DNA of 64,000 nucleotides, from the NCBI GenBank assembly GCA_030248135.1, contig JASANC010002514.1, positions 1-64,000 of the forward strand, in the 5' to 3' direction. A program made the translations under genes and the position numbers. The notes below the pieces were generated by a model that was given only the letters and a program-made list of their open reading frames with translations, was not told the DNA's origin and ran no database searches. Shown here in pieces: positions 47,435-59,800 of this stretch (positions within the stretch are counted from its first letter, which is position 1; each line of letters opens with the position of its first letter). This DNA is from Theristus sp. LFF4_11. Taxonomy: Eukaryota; Nematoda; Chromadorea; Monhysterida; Xyalidae.

Positions 47435-50400
47435 GGGCGGTTTTTTCTTCGTCGAGTTTCGCAATGATTCGCTTGCTTGCGTTCGTTCGTTCCGTTCGTG
47501 TCTGTGTAGTCCCGAAATTCTATTGGAGTTTTTATGTTGCTGTTTCGTATAGGAGATGTGTGTTTCTGGTTTTTTTTGTCTTTTGATTTGCAATGTTGAA
47601 TGTTTCGTTTTTTTTTTGCTAGGCCAACTGATTGTTTTTTTGTGTCGCGTTTGCGCCGCCTTTCACTGGAGACAATGTGTATGTTTTTTCTTTTTTTTTC
47701 GTTGCGATTTTCTTTCGTTTTTTTGGTTTGTTTCTGTTTTCTGCGCCATTGTGAAGATTTTGCGAAACGACACCAACGTGAATATGTTCAATTCAAGCGA
47801 ATTTTATGCTCCCAATCCCGCCGTTAATTTCTCAAAAATTCCCGCCGCTTTGGTTTTTGCACTCGAGAAAACGGGGCCATTCAAAAAAAACCGTTGAGTC
47901 CCCATTTTGCCCCGAATTTTCCAGGTTATATGTATTTCAAAAAATAGGATGAGAAAGAAACGAAACAGTTTCTAGCATTTTTTTGATTGTCTTCACCCGT
48001 CGCCATGCTCCGTGCTGTTCACGTTTCCGTTACCATTACTTGTATTTGCGTGTCTGGTTTATTCGAAGATATTTTGTTATTGGTTATTGTTATCCGTTTT
48101 TACTTGTTTGTTTTCGGCTTGCGAATGGTTTTTTTTTCTTGTTATGGAGCTCAATTGTTTGTTTGTTTCTTTGTTTTTCATTTGCGTTTTGAATTTGTCG
48201 TGAAAGAATGTTGCTGGAAGTGAGAAGATACGATGCGGCTGGTGTTCTTGTGTGCGTGCGTTTTTTGTGTCGTTCGACTGTTGCTCTTTCTCTGCCCCGG
48301 TTACTATTGGATATATATCGATTTTATTGATGACTTGTGCGTTTATCGGATTTGAACTGAAAAACAAACGGCTGATTTGGATGAAATTTGTGTTGGCTTC
48401 TGCGGAATTTCTACGAATTCATACATACTTTTATGCTCGTTGCTAGTATTTATGTGCTGAGACAAAAACAATGCCTGGTTTTTCACTCGTTTTTTCTGTT
48501 TATTGCTTTTTTGTGGTTCGGTTATCTTTGTTCACACACACACACACGTAAATTTCTACCAACGTAGAGTTTGTTTGGATTGTTCCGGTTTTTGAAGAAA
48601 AAGATCATAAACGTAATTTTCCCGATTTTTTCTGCTGCTAGACGAGGCGTTTTTGAATGCGACTGTGGGGTTTGTACGCTTCGAACGCTTGGATTCAGAA
48701 TTTTGAGATTTTTTAGAGGGGTGTTTTTTTATATTTGGGATGTTTGTGTGGTTGTTGGGGTGCAATTTTATCACTGTGTAACCGTTTTGGTCTGGGTAAT
48801 ATGGAATAAGAAGATTCGCTGTGATGACACGTTTAAAAAAACTTGAGAACAACAATGCAAAAACTCAATTGCCACTTGGTCTGTGCTGCTTGCGTTTCAC
48901 AACATGATGCGTTTGGGAAGTGGAATTCAAAAAAGTTTGTTTTAATGGATTTTGGAATTCCTGAACGCATTTTGTTGCTTCTTTCTGTTTAATTGATTTT
49001 TACCATGTACGTTGTTTTGTGAATCGATATCATTGGCCAAGTTGAGGCCAATTTGGGTCGACAGTAAATATTGATATTGACTGTTTAATTGTGTTCTTTC
49101 AAACTCAAAAATGCAGTTACTCATAGGTTCTTCTCTTTTTTATGAATCGCAAAAAATGATGAATGTTTTTGAAATGTCAAACTTTGAAGAATAATAATGA
49201 TTTTTATGCAGCGTTTCTGTTTCGCAAATCAAAAACGTAGATACTTCCATGTGTATTCTTGAGGTCGATTGTTTGCCATTAAGTGAGAACTTTTGATTTG
49301 TTTAAAGCGTAAAACCTTTTTCTTTGGATAATGACACTGATTCAAACAGTCCCCTTCAAATTGTGATTTTGCACTGGTTTGTTTCTTTTTACTACTAGTA
49401 GAATGCACTGAATTTGTTGCCATACCTTTTTTGCTGTTGTTGTTCATTCACCTTCATTTGCTCCCGTTTCGGTTTTTTGTCCTGTTTGGGTTTGGAGTTT
49501 GGGTACCGACTGACCCTCTTTGTTCATTTTATTTCTTCTGTACTGCCATCTATGAGGCGTTTTGTTTCGTCGTTTTCGTTGCCGGTTTTCACTCTATCAA
49601 AAACTCAATGAAAGAAACGCGCTATAGTTTGTTTCTTACTCGATTGATTGATTCGTTCGAAAAAAACTCAAATGTTATCCTTTTTTTCGGACAAAAATTC
49701 GAAAATCTTGAAACTCGCGAGTTGTTTTTTTTCTCTCACCTTGTTCGCTTTTGGTGTTGGTGCACGATGTTTCATCTTCATCGTGTTTTCACTACTCTGC
49801 GCCTTACCATGTTTTTATCACGATATGTTTTCACAAATCGACGTAAATTGTAATCTTTTCCCCTGTTCTGCCATTTTTTGCATCGCATTGTTTGACTCAC
49901 TTTTTTGCACTTCACTGGTTTTATTTATTTAACACAACATGATTCATGCTTATTTGGTCGTAATTTGAGACTGTTTTGAAAAACGGAAGAAAAGTGGAGA
50001 AGAGAGAAGAACCAGATGAAGTATCGATGTCGATTTACTCCAAACGCGAAAAGTTGCGTTGTTTGGCCGATTTTGGACGCTTCTCAACGTTTTTTCTCCC
50101 AGCTTATGACGCACAATGTTTTTGGGTTAAGCATTTTATTCAAAACTTTGTGACCGAACTTCAAGAACGGGACATCGCGTTTGCAATGAATCGACATCGA
50201 TGTTGGTTCATGTTTCAAGTTCCATGAATGCACTTTGTGTGACGGTAGAATTTTACTGCAGTGAATGGTCAGTTCACCATTTATGAGCAATGCTACGTAT
50301 TTTATTCATTGTTTTTGGTTTCTGTCATTTTATGCCGAACTTTTGACGGTGTTTTTTTATTGAAACGCGCAGCAGCACAGTTCAAGTCGGTGATCGTGAT

Positions 50401-50780
50401 ATTGTTTTGTTGTAACTGATTATCAAGTTTCACTTCACACTGGCACGCGCAGAGAAAGAAACAAAAGATTTCGATCTTCTCTTTCCCCATCACGTTTTGC
50501 GTTTCACATCATCATTTATTATCATCACGCATTGATGTTTGAGTTTTGTTGGCGAAAAAACATATGGCGGCAGAATTAACAATAAATGAAAAATTATTGT
50601 TTGAAAGGGTTTGATGGTGGACTTGCTGCAACGAGTGAACATCTGACAGTTCCTTGCCCTTCTGTCCGGAACTAAAGAGCTTTAAGCAATATTCAAGAAT
50701 AAAAAGTAATTTTGTTCTGGCGTTGTGGTGATCAACAAAATGATCAACTTTCGTGCGCTGAATTTTAACACTTCCGAACG
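47435..50780. other. eIF4G 3' side and intergenic; T-rich, no gene recognised
   Basis: The plus strand is T-rich with many GTTTTTT runs. It probably contains the eIF4G 3' untranslated region at its start. The open frames are Phe/Leu/Cys-rich translations of T tracts, and none has a conserved segment. Confidence 0.45.
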
Positions 50781-50794
50781 TTTAGTCAGTTTCT

Positions 50795-50935
50795 TTGTTT
50801 GAACCGTTTACAGCACATGTGTACATGTTGGTGCAACTGCTTGGCCGTCTGGGAATTGAGCGAAAACAGAACAAGGCCAATATCTGTCTGGGCATGCAGA
50901 TGAAAGTGAATCAATATTGTCTGGCGGCTATCAAG
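50795..50935 (+). pseudogene. Possible Argonaute PIWI-start fragment
   Basis: A plus-strand frame encodes VYMLVQLLGRLGIERK then KANICLGMQMKVN. In Argonautes the MID/PIWI junction has a Y..V...G...G pattern followed by an N[IL]CLK.N.KLGG block. The similarity here is short and the terminal GG is missing. It is opposite in strand to the MID-like exons at 51238-51597. Chance cannot be excluded. Confidence 0.2.
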
Positions 50936-51237
50936 TTTATGTTTACAGGGATTAGCTTAGCGGAGCGGCAACTTTTTTGCCATTTTTGTTTGACACGAAG
51001 CATGCAGATGCATAATGAAAAGCACAGCGCTGTTCCGAGCAAACTGCAAAGTCCAGCATGCGTTTTTTCGCTGCTCTCAATTGCCATAACTGAAACGATA
51101 TTTGGACCACATCGGCTAACGATGGTTGAGAAATTGTTTTACTTTGTGAAATTCTGGTACTGGTAGTTTCCAAGCGATCGGCGAGTGGTGTACATAGCTC
51201 AACAAAAAATTGAAAAAAGTGTTCAGTAAGTTGTGTC

Positions 51238-51597
51238 TCAAAGAAGTTCTCGAAGATTTGTTTCAGCATTTTCCTCAATAGTACTTTTAAAGCCACAAAA
51301 AAACAGTTTCTGTCCATTTTTAATGAGCATCCGCTCCAACTCGTCTGTTTGTGCCAAGAAAAATGAAATTTGAGACACTCGCGCATCTTTCCGCTGTTTG
51401 GCTGTTTATTTTCAGCTTGCCGATTGCGGTATTTCCATGATATTGAACCCGAAAGACTGTTCTAGCTCTTGAACCCGAAACAGTTCTAGCGGCAGCCTCA
51501 GCTGGTTGCCTATTACACGCAAAAACCGCTCACACTCTTTTTTCAGCGTCGAAATAATAATGACTCGAGGCGGGGCAATGAAAATGCCGCGTTGAAA
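51238..51597 (-). pseudogene. Possible Argonaute MID-domain fragment
   Basis: Two minus-strand segments lie in the order expected for a MID domain. The first (51597-51412) encodes PPRVIIISTLKKECERFLRV and NQLRLPLELFRVQELEQSFG. The second (51344-51238) follows an acceptor AAACAG and encodes DELERMLIKNGQKLFFCGF then KSTIEENAETNLREL. This echoes the Argonaute pattern of a hydrophobic strand, a helix, and a second hydrophobic strand ending near a Lys. Both segments end in stop codons without a good GT donor, so this is either decayed or wrongly assembled by me. It is only a resemblance. Confidence 0.28.
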
Positions 51598-52233
51598 AAA
51601 AAACGGCATGGCACATGTCCATGCATCGTTTATGCCTTGTTTGTAATACAGTGCGCAAATTACAAATGGTTTTCGCATTTATTTGCATTTCGTTCTTTTT
51701 ATTTGTCCCACGATATTCAAAAAACGACAGCAAAAAACAGACTTTTTTGTGATAAATTAAAGCAAGCAAATCGATATCTTTTCTCCGCACCTTGTTTTCC
51801 GTTCCGTTTTCTTGGGATACGGTCGTCTGGGATTTTCTAAACTGAAAAATTGTCGCCGTTGAAGTTTTGACATTCCGTCAATTTGTGTGTTTGAAAAAAC
51901 CTGCAACAAAGAAAGCAAGTGCAAACTTCTGCGAGCTGCGAACAAACACAGCTGTGCTGTTTCCAAATTTTGTTGATAAATGCGCAGTTGTTCTCACTAA
52001 AAAGAAAATGCGTAAATCCGCAGATAATTGGAAGCAGAGGTAAAACTGGTGCGCGGTTGTGGCCATCTGGCGATCGTTTTTTTGTGTTTTTTTCTCAAAC
52101 CATTGTCTTGTTATAAACTATGAGTTTCCGTTTCACGAGTACTTTTTCACTTTTTTTCATCAAAACATATCCATATGCGATGCAAAAAAAATGACCGGCA
52201 GAAATCCTCACGACGACTCGGGCGACCTCAACA

Positions 52234-55200
52234 ATGGCAGACGACGCAAATCCGCGCGCTGACGTTCACGCGATGGCTGCCCTTGAGCCGGCCTCGGAAA
52301 AGCAGCTCGGCATTCTCGTGCAGTGGGCGCTCGGCGCAATCGGGATGCCGCTGTTGATTCTGTTGATCGGCGTCATCTGGAGGGCGAAACGGCAACGACG
52401 CCTGCAGCAGCCGTTCTTCACGCTACTCGGTGCGTTTGGGCAGCGGTTTTTGCCGTTTTGTTTCGGGCGATTTCAGTCGGAGTCAAAGAGAGGTTGTTTT
52501 GTTTGTTTAGGTTTTCAATCTGATTGCGATTTTCTTAATTGGTCTTTGCTGTTTCAACCACGACTCGGTGATTACTGTGCTTGACATGTGACCGTTCTGA
52601 CGTGCACGGACTTGCAGATGATCATGGATTCATGTCACCAAAGGCCCGCAGAAACGTTGCTGATATTTCGCCGATTTTGTTGGACGCTAAAAAGGTTTCC
52701 GAACAGGTGTCAGGTGTCCTGTCTCTACACCTGGTTGTCCCGCGTGTGATGTTCTGGTAAAAATACGTAACTGGCAACACCAGTCAGCCTTTTTGGTCCG
52801 TTTTGCTTTCAGAAACACGGACAGAGCGTGGGACACCCAGGTGGACAGGACACGGGACGCCTGTTCGTACAGCCTTTTCAGCGTTTGACCTTGTCTTGTT
52901 GTCTTGAAGTCACCCAGACTCAAGCGTTTTTACTGTTCGGCGGATCGAGCCCCGCCGGGCGCCGAGGGGTGTACAGCCACTTAATGGCAGAGAAAACTCG
53001 ATGGGCACCCTACTCGACGACGTTTCGTATTAGTCCTGGCTAAAAAAACATCGCCTAAAATGCCCGTGCAGCGTGCGTGTTCTGTTTCGACGCGTTGCAC
53101 TGTGCGCACGCGTTGACGTTCGACGTCTGGCTGCGTGCGCTGAACGGACTGCGCCAGTTTCCAGACGGCGTCAGCGTGATCTACGCCGTGAACAGCGTCG
53201 CGTGGTACGGCGCACAGATGGGCACACTGGCGATTGCGGTAAATCGACTCATTGGAATCGTCTGGCCGGCCACCGCCGCAACGGTCGGTGTGCATAAATG
53301 GCTTATACCGCATTCAAAAAAGGACTAAAAGGACTAAAAAACCAACTTGATCAGTGTTTTGGTCAGCAAACATCGCTTCCTTGGCCAATTTACTGGTCAG
53401 TTTTTTGAGTGCGAAAAACTGTGGAGAAAAATTGGCGCTCTTTACTAATGCGTGGCCCAAGACAAAAAAATGGCCCTACACAAAATAAATGGCCTAAGAC
53501 AAAATGAATGGCTTTACACAAAATAAATGGCCCTACACAAAATGAATGACCCAACGAGTAGTATACATTCTTGAAGTGATATTTTTGTGACTTTTGATCT
53601 GAGGTTCCTTTCAATGAGTCGTTGCAGGTTCTTAATCCCGCAATCCTAAGCCAAGCCTTTTTGATAAGGTGAAAATGTTGCTTGCATTGAGTCGTTGTAG
53701 GTTCCTAATCCTAAACCTAATCCTGAGCCAAGTTTTGTTGATAAGATGAAAATAATCAATTTCGCCTTATCAAAAAAGCTTGGCTTGAGATTACTGTAGG
53801 ATTAGGTTTAGGATTAGGAACCCACAACGACTCATTGCAAGCAACCTCGGATTTATTTTGCGCAGGGCCATTCATTTTGTGTAGGGCCATTCATTTTGTC
53901 TTGGGCCATTTATTTTGTCTTGGGCTACGCATTAGAAAAGAGCGCCGAAAAATTGTGGATTCATTAGACAGGAAAAGTGCTGGAAAAGGAAAGGGTGCCG
54001 AGTTCAATACCCGACGCGCGGAGGAAATGTTCTCACCGCCAGTATGGCGGCCGAAACTGGTCAAGCAACAGTTTGTTGATCAACTTTTGCGTTCAACAGC
54101 AAAACACATCAAAAGTTGCTCTGCAAGTGAGACGATGACTACTCCGTTCTCATTCAGGCGTGGACCAGCCGGCACACGTGTTTCGCGGTGTGTTCACAGG
54201 TGGTCGTCGGCGTCGCCAGCGCTCTGCCGATGCTTCTACCAATATTTCAGGTTGTTTTGAAGAAAATCGGTTGACTTTCAAAAATTTCCGACAGAGAAAA
54301 AACCAAAAATCAACGAAAGAAACCCGATTCTCAGATCACCTTCGTTCAAAACGGCACCACACCTCTGATCATCTTCAAACACCCGGTGCGGCCGTACACG
54401 CAGCTGTTTTTTCGACTGACCTCTCTGATCGACCTAACCGTTGGACCAACTTTGTTTGTGCTTTACGCAGTCATGGGTGCCCAGTACTGTGCGCACCAAC
54501 GGCGAATGCGGCACACAAGACTGCTCGGAAATCATCGTCAACATAATGAGAATAATCAGCATCACGATTACAACAATCATCCAATCGATTTCACTGCCGT
54601 TCGACTGACCCTGATTGGTGCGCGCGCGCAATGTGTTTTTTTTTCAAACTTTTCTGTTTTGTTGAACGCATTTCAAACGTTGAGAATTTCGCACTTCCCA
54701 TAGCAAAGAAACACAAATTTAAAGAACTAACGATTGGCAGGCAATTACACCGTATTTTTTTCAAATTCAAGAGAAAATTTTGATTACAATTACTTTCAGG
54801 TCTAATCCTCGCACTTTTCATCTTATGTGCCTCGTTCATGTATCTGGCAATTACAGTATGGGAACAGCCAGGGTTGACGCCGTACTATATGGTCGTTGTC
54901 ACACTAAGCCACGCGTCCAGTCCATTCGTAGCAGTGGCACTTTCGACAGGTTTCAGAAAAAACTCGATGTTCTTTTCAGTTTCAAGTTTTGAATCCGAGA
55001 AACATAATCTTGTCAAATTGTTAGGATTCAGTTAGATTTTTCATCTTTTATAGAACATAAACTGTGCGTTGGCAAGTTTTTCAAACTCAGACAATATAAC
55101 CGTAATATAAATTTAGATAGCCTTTAAAAAGTAAAAATGATCTGTCCACCTTGCAGATCTACGTCAACGGGTTACGGACGTTTGTTCGCAATGCTTTAGG

Positions 55201-55332
55201 CGGACAATCAGGAATTCAACAGTAACAGCACAACAACAACACATATCAATTGATAATTACGACTTGGAAAATCACCGCATTACAGACAACAACCATAATG
55301 AAGCACTTTCTGCGAAGCCTGAAGCTGTTTGA
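52234..55332 (+). CDS. Seven-transmembrane serpentine-type receptor
   Basis: This is a predicted plasma-membrane G-protein-coupled receptor. Six exons sum to 1,110 bases (369 residues): 52234-52429, 53072-53283, 54158-54250, 54335-54617, 54800-54949 and 55157-55332. The helices are TM1 (about 26-48; ALGAIGMPLLILLIGVIW), TM2 across the exon 1/2 join (FFTLLACVFCFDALHCAHAL), TM3 (AWYGAQMGTLAIAVNRLIGI), TM4 (VVVGVASALPMLLPIF), TM5 (LIDLTVGPTLFVLYAVMGAQ), TM6 (LILALFILCASFMYLAIT) and TM7 (YYMVVVTLSHASSPFVAVAL). A basic post-TM7 stretch (RQRVTDVCSQCFRRTIRN) and a polar tail follow. NRLIGIVWP sits where DRY would be, as in many nematode chemoreceptor families. The helix order suggests such a receptor, but I cannot name the class or ligand. 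Introns 1 and 2 hold three insertions. Confidence 0.82.
52689..52879. mobile_element. Foldback element in receptor intron 1
   Basis: AAAAGGTTTCCGAACAGGTG followed by CAGGTGTCCTGTC and CACCTGG pairs with the right side, whose complement reads AAAAGGCTGTACGAACAGGC, then GTGTCCTGTCCACCTGG and GTGTCCCA. The arms are about 55 bases with a loop of about 75. No coding capacity. Confidence 0.7.
52942..53060 (+). mobile_element. 5'-truncated copy of the SINE
   Basis: It begins at the B-box block GGATCGAGCCCCGCCG and shares GGGTGTACAGCCACTTAATG, CAGAGAAAACTCGATGGGC and the tail GGCTAAAAAAACATCGCCTA with the copy at 40680-40868. It ends about 12 bases before the acceptor of receptor exon 2. Confidence 0.8.
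53434..53946. mobile_element. 513-bp inverted-repeat transposon with 8-bp target duplication
   Basis: The left terminus GGCGCTCTTTACTAATGCGT and the complement of the right terminus GGCGCTCTTTTCTAATGCGT are nearly identical. The arms continue with alternating units such as GGCCCTACACAAAA and TGGCCTAAGACAAAATGAAT. The interior is an imperfect palindrome of CCTAAT-type units. GAAAAATT flanks both ends (53426-53433 and 53947-53954), an 8-bp duplication as made by hAT, Merlin and some other superfamilies. There is no transposase, so it is non-autonomous. It lies in receptor intron 2, between exons 2 and 3. Confidence 0.9.
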
Positions 55333-56894
55333 AGTTTTACTTTGCTGAAAAACGTTGTTTCTTTCAAAAAAAAACAGCTGCAACATTTATATGCTTTGTT
55401 TTCTGAAGTTTTTGAAAAATACAAAAGATTTCAACGTGAATTTCAACTTTTATTGTGAATTATCAATCAAAGTTAACGCTGCTTTCGTTTTGAAAAAGCG
55501 CGAAAGTTTGTTGTTGTTTTGAATTTATTGGTAAGTTTCAAAATGGCAAATCAAATTTGGTTTTTGCACTTCATATGGTTGTGCGGGTAACGAACTATAA
55601 TGCGACGTACAGTTATTAAAATAATTTTGCTTTGTGAACATCTCACTTTTTATTTTCACACGAGCGCAGTACTTGAATGATTTTTCTTGCCTGTTTTTAA
55701 AGAATACTTTGCAATAAAATATTTCTACGATAGCATTGTGTATGCCCTTTTCCTATGAACATAAACATTGATAAATGTATAAAACAAATTTTTAAGCAAA
55801 TTTTGTCAACAAAAACGGAGTTTTTTTCAATTTCTTGGCGGTCTTCGCGTTCCATACATCAGAACACCTAGAATATAACAAAGTTAGGTATTTTCTACCT
55901 AGTTAGGTTTAAAAACACAATAGAAATTATTTTGCAGAGAGAACGAAGATAACAAAGTTTGCTTAACTATTGTATATTCAAATGTTGCTCGCCTGATTAC
56001 GCTGCGTGTTTTACCATGAATTGTTTCAAAATATTCACCTAAATTCTCTGTGCTAAAACTTCCTTGTCTCGTCTGGCAGCAAAATGACCACCCACTGAAA
56101 ACCGTTTGCAAACTTCTTTGCAGACATTTTGGCTATAAACACTCCAGCTGTTGAGGCTTCCGGCGGTAACCAAACAAAAATGTCTGGATGGGCTGTGTGG
56201 GCGCTCCATTTCTTGTGGCCTCGTGGCTGGGATCGTCTCAAACTGGCCAGACTCAATCTGGCTCCGGTCTCACTCGTGGCTACCACCAGAAGCCAGATAT
56301 TTTTGTTTGGTTACACCGGCACTGGTACTGGTGGCTACAAGAGATGGAGCGTTTGACCAAAATTCTTGAAAAAAAACTTTTCGGTGCGCAATACGGAGAG
56401 TGCGGAATGTATGGAAACGGTATTCAGTTCGACCACAACCAACCAATTCATAATCACAGTTTCGCAACTTGACAGTTTGTTTCTCATCAACACACAGAGT
56501 CCGGTGTCATGAACCGTGGTACACCTGCTGGTGCTGGTGTTCATTACCGCAGCTCTCCATCAGGCGTGCGCACCCCGCATGACGCGGTTCACCACACCCC
56601 ACTGCTGCGGCCCACAATCAAAATGCGCACCAAATTGTGCCTCTTGAGAAACTCAATCAGCCGCGAGTGGTTGTTGTTTTTCAAGGTGTTTGCTAACTTG
56701 CTGCCAGGAAGCCAACATGCCGGAAAACTCCACATGGTTTGCGGGTGGTTTTGACGGATGTGCGTGCTGCGGAGCCATTGCCCCTCGCCACGAGAGGGCA
56801 CCGACCACGAAGCCTCGCCCACCAGGAGGCATTTCACAGTTTTGCGCAATGAAAATTCAACAAACACGTGTCATTTTTGCAGAAAAAAAACGAA
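55333..56894. other. Intergenic; candidate polyA site and one inverted repeat
   Basis: A canonical AATAAA near 55711 (GCAATAAAATATTTC) may end the receptor transcript. An inverted repeat has arms CGGTAACCAAACAAAAATGT and ATATTTTTGTTTGGTTACACC at about 56162-56186 and 56294-56320. I recognise no gene in the open frames around 56500-56870. Confidence 0.45.
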
Positions 56895-59800
56895 ATGGAG
56901 CCGGTGCCGCTGTGGACGTTTCGCACATATCGACTGTTGCTCTGTATTTTGTTCTTTCTGATGTTCGCCGTGCAAACACTGCTGCGTGTGAACATGTCAA
57001 TGGCAATGGTGTGCATGGTCAATGGCACATGGCTGCACCAGCAGAGCGGTGACGTTGTTTCTCAACACCCTGTAATCGGTGAACTGTCGTTGTCGTCACT
57101 GAATACGGCCAATCAATCGAACTTGTCAAGAAGTCGTCGAGTTTTGTCTGACGATTCGAAATGCACGCTGATACTAAGCGAAAGTGAACGCGTTGAATAT
57201 GAGGTGATCAATTTTTTTCAAACGCTGTTTGTTTTTGGTTTGTTAACAATCACATAGAACGTGTTCAGTTCAGATTTCCATTTTTTCAACACTTCTGCTT
57301 TGTCCATCGTGATTCACATTTTCAACCACACACAGGGCCCGTTCAACTGGGACACCAGCATACAGGGTCAGATGTTTTCCGTGCCGTATTTTGGCGCGCT
57401 GCTGAGTGTGGTCTGTGGGTTCATCCGGAGTCGCTCCTTCCATTTTATTTGAAAATTCCATTTCAAAAATTGAGACAAAGTCAACAATCGATTGCATAAA
57501 AAAGTATTTTACAGCTGTTTGCGAATTTGCTAACGGAGCGAATTGGTGCGTCAGAAATGCTGTTGGTGGCCATGTGTGTGCCAATTGTGGGCAACCTGCT
57601 GACACCGCTCGCTGCGCAGCACGCACACCCTGTAGCCGTGATTGCGTGTCGCTTCTTCACCGGATTCGGCTACGTGCGCTTTAGTAGTTTTGCCCAAATA
57701 AAACAGTTTTTGTTTGTTTGTTTGACCCGCCCTGAAAGAAACCTTAATGAAAAACCCAAACATATTGTTGAGCAACTTTTGGTTCACCAAACGTTATTTG
57801 TCCTGAGATTAGTGTCTTATTTTCGGCGATTTGGAGTTCAGATTGTGTCATCCATCAATTGGAAACTGTTTCACTAAACGTTTTTTCCACAGGGTCTTGG
57901 ATTGGTTCCGATGTGCTGCGTGATCGCTCGTTGGTTTCCACAGAATGAGATCAGCACGGTCACGGCGTTCTGGTCGTCTGGCTTTCAGTTTGGCAGTTGG
58001 TGATTTTTTGTGTGCAATCCGGAATCACACGCTAAATATGTCCGAACACTCCGAACTCGACGTGTCCAGCCGCGTTCGTGCCCACCAAAACATGTCTCAG
58101 CACTATATACACTCAATACACTCAAAAACATGTCTCAGCACTATATACACTCAATACACTCAAAAACATGTCTCAGCACTATATACATGTACACTCAATA
58201 CCCTCAAAAAACATGTCTCAGCAAGAAAACTAAACCAGATGCATAAAGCTATTCGGTATAAATTCTGTCCACGGATGTACATTTTGTTAAGTTGGAGTTC
58301 AGTGTGGTCATGTGAACTCATTGTTTTCCTTCGGAACTGTGCACAATTCACTGATCTCAACTCTTCTAAACAATGATCTCTCAATTCCAGCGCTACTTGG
58401 CAACCCGCTTGGCGCTTTTTTCTGTCGGCATCGTGAATGGCTTGGTGGATGGCCACTGATCTTCTATTCGACCAGTGCGTAATCTCGTAAAAATCGCGTT
58501 TTCATGAAAGTGGGGCAAATTAGAAACCTTGAAAAAATGAATGAAGTGCGTCGGCAGAAATCCTCACCTTCGTATGGACAATATATTCGAGTGTATATGG
58601 TTACGGTATCTGTTATAAAAAATTTGTAAATAAAAATTTTTCTTGACAGGCCTTCTGGCGATCTTGTGGATGGTTGCTGCGAGACTGTTCATCACAACCA
58701 ACCCGAAAGAGAATCGATTTCTGTCCGAACGGGAACTGAAGTTCCTCGCAAATAATCTTCCGCAAACTAAAAAGTCTGAGCTGCGTGACTCGAAAAATAA
58801 ATCGCATCATTCCAAATCGGGAGCGTTGTCCTTCACAAGAAACAGCCCTGCGCTTCGTTTGCTTCAAAGTCCCGCAATCTGGGCGATCAACTTTTGCGCG
58901 ACAACATTCACGTTGACATTTTTCACCGTCATCGTTTATACGCCCACCTATTTTCGGGACGTGCTGCGTTTTGATTTGAAATTGGTTGGTTTTTGTTTGT
59001 TTTTACAGTCATATAAATCCAATTCACACCCAAGCCGTTTTTTAATTATTTCATTGAATTTGGTGAAATTCACTTCACTTTCACTTTCACCAAGTGAATT
59101 TCACTTTGGTCACTGTGGTGCTTGTGGTGATCATTTGCAGCGTCCAGAATTTTAAAAAAATCTTTTTTTCAAAAACCAACTCTAAAAACTGATTTGATTT
59201 GAGCAACAGAGGATCGTCAGTTGTTGTTTTTTAATCCAGAACGGTTGGCTGAGTGCCCTGCCATTTCTGATTGGTCTCGGCGCGAAGTTTGTCGTCTCGA
59301 TCGCGGCCGATTGCATCAAGCAACGAGCTGCGATGTCGCCGAACAGCGTCGTAAAATTGTTCAACACAGTTGGTGTGCAAATTGATATCATCCTGCATTT
59401 TGGTTCTGCAATTGAATGCGCGCGTAGATAAGAAAGCAGTGTCATGCTTGACGCGGGAATTCAAAATCGGTGATGTGGCCCAACCTAGCTGAGTCACCAA
59501 TTGTGGCAAACACCATTTTGAATTGCTCCACGAATCATGAAATTGAGTTCCATCCTTTCCAAGTGTGCAACCGCATTGAGTCGCAAAACCAAAAGAAAAC
59601 ACAATTTGTTGTTTACTGCCACCATTACTGAACTGACCAAATATTTTGAACAAGATAAGTTTTCATCAATCAATCTGGAGTTCAGTCTTTAATCTCATCT
59701 CATGTCATCTCATTGCATTATTGAACTGTAATTCGACTCACAGCCGTGCGACAACGTGGGAAAAGTGCCGCCATGTGGTCAAACAGCCATCATGCGGTCA

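Noticed and set aside
48000..49930. Several 60-140 codon frames rich in Phe, Val and Cys
   Set aside because: They translate T-rich DNA and have no conserved segment or splice context.
51530..51650. Minus-strand frame recalling an Argonaute C-terminus (STRHFHCPASSHYY)
   Set aside because: Overlaps the MID-like frame in another phase and lies where the MID domain would be, so the order is wrong.
52515..52584. Candidate second helix exon of the receptor (FNLIAIFLIGLCC)
   Set aside because: Splice phase does not fit exon 1. Joining exon 1 to 53072 keeps the frame and gives a good TM2.
52619..52695. Short open stretch with splice-like ends in receptor intron 1
   Set aside because: Would insert hydrophilic sequence between TM1 and TM2; no support.
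53390..53614. Repetitive 74-codon minus-strand frame
   Set aside because: Translation of the 20-bp repeat units in the arm of the 53434-53946 element.
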